DNA of 64,000 nt from Anarhynchus alexandrinus (Eukaryota; Chordata; Aves; Charadriiformes; Charadriidae). Where the stretch lies: assembly GCA_008711295.1 (NCBI GenBank), contig VUYV01000081.1, positions 1,388,099 to 1,452,098 on the forward strand. Reading direction: 5' to 3'. The notes beneath the pieces are model-generated. The model worked only from the letters and a program-made list of their open reading frames with translations. It searched no databases and was not told the DNA's origin. This document shows positions 58,836 to 64,000 of this stretch, one piece after another. The translations under genes were made by a program, and so were the position numbers. Every line of letters starts with the position of its first letter. The first letter of the stretch is position 1.

Positions 58836-59622
58836 GAAAAATGTGGAGTTCTGTTGGCTTCTCTTACTCAGATACTCATCGGCCATATAAACATCATGTA
58901 CCTAGGTTTCTTACTCTGTCAGTTTAAGATATGCAATCTATTTAAAAAAAAAAAACGCACAAAAAACCCCCAAAAAGTCAAAACAAAAATGAAGTCTTCA
59001 CTTAAATTTGTAGATTGCGTAAACCAATTAGATGACCGATACTCGTATGGTTACATAAAGCACAATAAACTTTTAGAGTTTGGATAAACTCTGAATAGTT
59101 GTTTGAAATGAACTTTCTTTAACAAATGCTTATTTTACCTTGTGTTGATTTATACTTCCTTTTGGGATAGGGGATTCGATGGCAGAAGAATCTGCCCTTT
59201 GAGTCTGAAAAACATATGTGGGTGACATGAAACATTGTTTTCCTTATCTAAACAGAATAATTCGTGAAAAGAAAAATAAAAAAAAGAACAACTTTCTGAG
59301 AAAAGGTAGAAAAAATGTGAAAGGCCTAGGTTCGTTTCAGTGTTAACTTGATGACTTTTGAGCCCAAAAATACTGCAGCAGTAAGGAGCAGCACGTGCAG
59401 ATGTGGTCCTCGCTCCCACAACACACTCACTGGGAATTTTGGTATGTAGTTTGAAGAAGGAAAGCTGTAGTGATATTATTTTTTTTTCCCCTGAATCCAA
59501 CTATCTCCCTGATGTTGGGTGATGTTAAAGCTGCAATTATAAACAAGGTTTCAACAGAGAAAAATGTAAATCAGTTTTCATTAATGTATTTAAGGAAATA
59601 GAATATTTTTAATAGATTCTCT
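58836..59622. other. AT-rich spacer
   Basis: A run and C run near 58940-58975. On the minus strand ATTAAA at about 59606 could serve as a poly(A) signal for the exon-like block just upstream on that strand. Confidence 0.4.
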
Positions 59623-59915
59623 TCAAAAATTAAATTTAAAGCACATCTTGCTAAAGTTCTGAGTCTCCTTGTTCCAGTGTGATGTTGGGAACCCACTTCT
59701 GCTTTGGAGGGTCTTTGGTACATTCGGGTCTCCATGATCTGTTCTTAAAATGCAACTGGTATCGATCGAAAGGTCCTTGTTTAGTTTCAGTTGGGGTTGG
59801 ATAGTGTCTCTGCTGATCACGGGATCTTCCTGGAAGACGGTAGTGCCTATGGTGTGTCCATGTGCTTCTATCTGGTTGAAGTGGTTTGACCCCTCTGACA
59901 CGGCGGGTTGTGTCT
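59623..59915 (-). CDS. Candidate minus-strand terminal exon, unidentified
   Basis: Downstream of a CAG at 59918-59916 two minus-strand frames stay open for about 90 codons. Frame 1 (phase 1 entry) starts ETQPAVSEGSNHFNQ and ends SKMCFKFNF at 59623. Frame 2 (phase 2 entry) ends KQKWVPNITLEQGDSEL at 59651 and contains HYPTPTETKQGPFDRYQ and NRSWRPE. Frame 2 looks the more protein-like because of its tryptophan, tyrosine and proline pattern. Frame 1 fits the splice phase of the candidate exons at 61736-61771 and 63380-63442. The acceptor is only moderately pyrimidine-rich. I recognise no family, and the block could still be non-coding. Confidence 0.28.
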
Positions 59916-60332
59916 CTGTGTTCAAACCCAGGCAGGCTGGGGCTGTGTGTGTGTTACTGGTTTGGGCGTCATTCCTCTCAGCGGTTCCTCGATGGCTCAC
60001 GTGGCGCTTACCACATACCACTTGCCCCCCTTGCCTCGGTTGGGATGCAAAGTGGCTCACGGGACTGAGCAATGGACTATAGTAAGGCACAGCTGGAGAC
60101 TAAGAATAAGCATTTTCACAGACCTCTTTTCAACCTTCATCACTTCTCTGCCCCGGATCGGTGCCCGTGGCCTCGTGCTCCCCCCGGCCCTGGACGTTGA
60201 ACTGGTGCGAGTGCTGCGGTGGTTGAGCTGCCTCGTGCCCACCCTGCCCCCAGGGGACGGGGCTCGGCAGCTGGCACGGGAAAAGGGCAGGCACTGGGCA
60301 TCACGTGCCGTAGGGAATCAAGCGAGGAAATC
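59916..60332. other. Spacer between candidate exon and CR1
   Basis: GC-balanced sequence with a short (GT)n at 59944-59953. The overlapping plus-strand frames at 59750-60498 run into the CR1 and are not supported. Confidence 0.4.
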
Positions 60333-60929
60333 AAGTGAGGGAGGTGATTGTGCCCCTGTACTCAGCACTGGTGAGGCCACACCTCGAGTGTTGTGTCCAG
60401 ATTTGGGCACCTCAATACAAGAGAGATATGGAGGTGCTGGAGCGAGTGCAGAGGAGGGCAACGAAGCTGGTGAAGGGCCTGGAAAACACATCACATGAAG
60501 ATATGAAGTAAACAAATCCTATGAAGAGCGGTTGAAGGAGCTGGGACTGCTTAGTTTGAGGAAGAGGAAGATGAGGGGAGATCTCATCACTCTCTACAAC
60601 TATCTGAAAGGACACTGTAGAGAGGTTGGTGCTGGTCTCTTCTCACAGGTAATTAATGACAGAACAAGAGGGAATGGCTTCAAGCTCCAACAGGGTATAT
60701 TTAGACAGAACATTAGGAAAGAATTTTTCCCAGAAAGAGTGGTCGGGCATTGGAATAGGCTGCCCAGGGAGGGGGTTGAGTCACCATCCCTGGAGGTGTT
60801 GAAGAGCCGTTTAGATGTGGTGTTGGGGGATATGGTGTAGGGGAGAACTTTGTAGAGTAGGGTGGATGGTTGGACTCGATGATCCCAAGGGTCTCTTCCT
60901 ACCTAGACAATTCTATGATTCTATTCTAT
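60333..60929 (+). mobile_element. CR1 3' fragment, older subfamily
   Basis: Starts 'aagtgagggaggtgattgtg', continues 'tgtactcagcactggtgagg' and 'gagcgagtgcagaggagggc', and ends 'acaattctatgattctattc'. A short insertion or rearrangement (about 60485-60525) separates the 'aagggcctgg' part from 'gaagagcggttgaaggagct'. ORF2 traces [17 protein letters not shown] remain at 60532-60585. It is diverged from the young group. Confidence 0.93.
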
Positions 60930-61443
60930 AAAATATTGTTGTGTTTCTGAATACAATTTGTAAGCTGCGTGTATGTATGAAGTCTGTGTGAGCAGCAACT
61001 GTTATTTCCAACAGTTATCGTTTCAGTCATTTGTACAAACTTGGAATGTTATGCAGCGGAGCATTGGGTTTTCTGTGACTCTGGATATGTTCCAACACCT
61101 TCCCCTGTAACTGAGCCTTTTTTTTTTGCATTTTACGATCGTGTTTTCCGTTCTTTCAGTGAAAATTTCTGCACTTCATAAAACAGCAGGCAGTGGGATT
61201 CAGACCAACAACAGAGCCAGGTGTGAGTCCCAAACATCATCTTTCAAATTCCTTTGTTTTAACATCTGCACCTCCTCCTCCTCCCATTTGATTAAACTGA
61301 ACCCTTTGCAATTACTAGGAAAGACAGCCTGGGTAAACTTGACATCATAACTTGCAGACTGAGAAGTCAGTCATGAAGACACACCTTGAAGTGTGTTGGT
61401 TAATATTTAATTATGGTGGACAGTGCGTGTAAGTTTGTTGACT
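60930..61443. other. Spacer
   Basis: No recognised feature apart from a T run at about 61121. Confidence 0.5.
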
Positions 61444-61573
61444 CAAGGCCAGGCTGGACGTGGCCTTGGGCAATCTGGTCTGGTGGGAGGTGTCCCTGCC
61501 TATGGCAGGGGGGTTGGAACTCGATGGTCTTCAAGGTCCTTTCCAACCTAAACCATTCTATGATTCTGTGACT
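61444..61573 (+). mobile_element. CR1 extreme 3' end (young subfamily)
   Basis: About 130 bases starting 'caaggccaggctggacgtgg' and ending ATTCTATGATTCTGTG. Almost the same as the final part of the 50.2-kb copy, including 'gacgtggccttgggca'. Confidence 0.96.
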
Positions 61574-63379
61574 CAATCTGTTAGCCAATTTATTAATAAA
61601 TGAGATAGCACATACTGAAGATCAGACTGACAAGTTCTGTCACTGACATTAATAGAAATTTGTAAAAAGAGAAAGCTAAATCCTCGCTTGTACTATGTTC
61701 CAAAGGAAGAATGTCCTTATAGTTTTTCTTTTTACCTACTTTCAAAGAATCCGTTCTTTCCTTTATCTTGACTGAAGGAAACCAATTGCGTCGTTGAATA
61801 GGTATCAACAAGCAGCCTGGGACATCGTAGTTGCTGCTTATTTACACTTGGTGCTTTCATTGCAGTCGTTTATGGGGATTTATTTTTGCCTTAAGTTCAT
61901 TAATGATACACCTAATGAAAAGTTGATTTTTTTTTTTAAGATGATCTGAGAAAGGGAAAAATTATGCATTATGTATTTTACTATGAGAAGTTTAAAAGCA
62001 GGCAGAAGATGTGCGTGCGTATATAGGGAAGAAAGGGAGCACAGGTGATAAACTGAAGAAAATGATGATTTTTCACCTATTAATTTTGGACTACTTACCC
62101 AGAAGCTGGGTATTGAGGGACTCTCAAGCTCAGATTAAGCAATTTTGACTGCCAACAAAGATTTTGGGTTTTGTCAACTTTTTTAATACTTGTATACTGT
62201 ATAAAGCAAACAATTAAAAAAAAAAAAGGGAACATTCAGGAGCTGGAATATATTAGCTAAGTTAGTTAATTTATATTGCCTTATCATCATTTTAATTTGT
62301 AGTAATAGAAGGTAGTGGACAACAGCTGAACAAGCAGCATAAGCAAAGAGAACTTCTCTATGCCTATATTATCTGTTAGATGCAAATTATAACGGGATGA
62401 ACGAAATCATTAAAATAGCAACATTTGAATTGCTGAAGTTTCTCTTTGTAGATTAAGGGAATTGAAAGTGATGGCCCTGTTTGACATTAGTTTGAGTCAA
62501 TGCTTTTGTTTCCAGCTAATTTCATTTCAGTGGTTGAAAACAGTTTAAGACAATTCCATGTTTTCCTTGAGAAGGGTTTTTTCCTTTTCTTGTTGATTTT
62601 CCTGCCTCCGTGCTCTCGAGAGCGGGTTAGTTATTTCCACCGAAATATGACTAAGCGTTCTATTTCTTCACTTTTTTATTGAGAAGTTTCAACTTTGCTG
62701 GAAAGTATAGATGAAAAGCTGAAAACCAGTTTCAGCCTAATCTAATTTGAGATAGTTCCTGCTTTGAATATGTCCACAGAATTTGATGATGGCTTCCTGA
62801 GATTCATTTCGATTTCCTTGAACTGCATTTTCCATAGAAAAGAATGTAACTTGATATTTCAGTTAATTTTCAACAGCTACTTTTGAACTTAATTTTCAGT
62901 TAGTTTAACAAATGGAAATGAAACAATTTGTTATCTGGAATATCAAGAAATACTTATTATTTCAAGCAAAGAATTCAGGTTATTTGAATGTTTCTAAACT
63001 GTCATTTCTGTTGAACGAAATTTTTTTTCAACTTATAGAAATGTTACCACAGTGGAAACAGGAATAGTAATGATTTGTTCTGCAACCTTGAATAATTTTA
63101 CAATGGCATTCCAGCCAATTTCCTTTCTAAGATTTATTTTCGGAGTAAGCTGCTTTTAGCATGTTTCTTCACTGATTTTAATATTCCCTTAGCAATTGGT
63201 AATACCTTAATTCTTCTTCAAGTTGTTCACACAGAAGTTTTACTGTCCCTGAGGAGAAAAAGCTGTGCAAGAAGTATCGTTGTTAGTAAATCTTGCTTTT
63301 GATGAATCCTGAAAAATACAGAAAATCAGTGTCTGCAACTCGTTGGTCCTCTCAAGGGGAGATTCTGGGGTTTGCTTAC
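61574..63379. other. AT-rich sequence with one weak candidate exon
   Basis: On the minus strand a 36-base block at 61736-61771 is bounded by a good acceptor (GGTTTCCTTCAG) and a donor (GTAG then GTAAAAAG). It is open in the phase (1 in, 1 out) that would link the blocks at 63380 and 59915, reading VKIKERTDSLKV. Microexon-sized matches like this arise often by chance. The rest shows no recognisable feature. Confidence 0.25.
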
Positions 63380-63504
63380 CGACTGCCCTCTCCAGCTGTT
63401 CCTTGTCAAACCTCTGCCGCTGTTTATCCCTCAGGAGGGCTGCTTGGACCGTTCGTTAGACGATGCTGGAAGTGATCATTGCACTGATGGGGTTCACTGC
63501 TTCT
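63380..63504 (-). CDS. Candidate minus-strand coding exon, unidentified
   Basis: The donor is near-perfect (GTCG then GTAAGC; exon end at 63380). The 20 codons before it read ALLRDKQRQRFDKEQLERAV, strongly helical and charged like a coiled-coil or cytoplasmic protein segment. The best acceptor (GCTTCCCTCTTTTCAG, exon start 63504) gives a frame starting EAVNPISAMITSSIV, then an in-frame TAA at 63458-63456, then RTVQ and the helical part. A weaker acceptor with a canonical CTAAC branch site (exon start 63442) skips the stop. So this is either a shorter intact exon or a decayed exon with a nonsense change. Family not recognised. Confidence 0.35.
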
Positions 63505-63628
63505 CTGAAAAGAGGGAAGCCAGGCAGCAGCAAACTTTTGAAATCCATTTGTTTTCTGGAGCAGGGGGCTCGTGGAGCTTTTCCCCGAAGCACGGTGCAG
63601 CCTGACCCCCTGAAACGCTTCGCCTTAC

Positions 63629-63809
63629 TTTCTGTCCCTGAGGTCACCTTCGGTCTCTCCTTTGCATCGTCTCCAAGCATGCGGAGAATGTTTGCAGCGC
63701 GTAATTCCATTGGTTTGGTGGGATAACTTGAATATGTAAAGCTAGGCGTACTTGAATACTTTATTGAATCAGGGACCAGATTTTTCATAATCTTCTCTTT
63801 ATTTTTAAT
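63629..63809 (-). CDS. Weak candidate minus-strand exon upstream of the previous block
   Basis: After an acceptor-like CCCACTCATTCAG (63822-63810) the minus strand is open, reading KNLVPDSIKYSSTPSFTYSS and then MELRAANILRMLGDDAKE. Possible donors follow at 63648 (AAG then GTGACC, phase 0) or 63629 (GAAA then GTAAGG, phase 1). Only the second matches the phase of the 63442 acceptor. The 5' edge overlaps sequence resembling the SINE at 57.8 kb (shared 14-mer 'ggaaccagatgtct'), so part of this frame may be repeat-derived. Confidence 0.25.
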
Positions 63810-64000
63810 CTGAATGAGTGGGTCAGTCTCAGGAACCAGATGTCTTACTCTCTGAGCTCTGTGCTTCGTCAGTTGTGATCAGCCCATACTTTTTTTTTAA
63901 CCAACACTTATTTGATGTTTTTTCTTCCAGTCCACAGAAAATAACGAGGTCCTTACTGTGTTAATAGCTCTTTTAAAGAAGGCGTCAGTAATAAACCCAC
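63810..64000. other. Window end; possible SINE fragment
   Basis: The 'caggaaccagatgtcttact' at 63830-63849 shares 14 contiguous bases with the box B part of the tRNA-like SINE at 57.87 kb, in the same orientation. It is too short to delimit. Nothing else is recognised up to the window end. Confidence 0.25.

Noticed and set aside
1..64000. CRISPR array, phage, operon or other prokaryotic-style system
   Set aside because: No spaced direct repeats, no ribosome-binding or operon structure. The repeats and composition are those of a bird chromosome.

Overview
This window looks like a gene-poor stretch of a bird nuclear chromosome. The strongest evidence is the repeat content: at least twelve CR1 non-LTR retrotransposon fragments. 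Most are cut off at the 5' end and finish in the avian CR1 3' tail (ATTCTATG)n. There is also a GC-rich LTR-type repeat of a kind I recognise from bird genomes, plus degraded ancient amniote SINE-like copies. No bacterial or phage-style gene organisation is present, and nearly all open frames are chance or antisense shadows.

Layout. 1-1.9 kb: nothing recognised. 1.9-2.4 kb: GC-rich LTR-like repeat on the minus strand. 5.0-6.15 kb: very old, frameshifted CR1. 9.1-10.5 kb: CpG island interrupted by a 902-base assembly gap, the best promoter candidate. 10.5-22.3 kb: AT-rich, intron-like or intergenic sequence with one minus-strand CR1 tail. 22.3-23.0 kb: the longest well-preserved CR1 3' fragment, still encoding the C-terminal part of the CR1 polyprotein. 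33-37.5 kb: a cluster of four CR1 pieces. One interrupts the second copy of a 115-bp direct duplication, and another begins exactly at a 12-mer minisatellite. 40.0-40.9 kb: possible endogenous-retrovirus or LTR remnant. 44.3 kb: MIR-like SINE. 46.5 and 49.7 kb: two more young CR1 copies. 52.8 kb: a convincing plus-strand terminal coding exon with acceptor, stop and poly(A) signal. 57.7-61.6 kb: old SINE and three CR1 fragments. 59.6-63.8 kb: several minus-strand exon-like blocks, so a minus-strand gene may converge on the plus-strand one.

Gene content is therefore tentative: one likely terminal exon (plus strand) and a set of candidate exons (minus strand), none of which I can assign to a named family. 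I found no rRNA, tRNA gene, CRISPR array or new molecular system. The most interesting features are structural: the duplication with CR1-empty and CR1-filled copies separated by a single N, the repeat-associated 5' junctions of two CR1 insertions, and the strong plus-strand bias of the CR1 copies.
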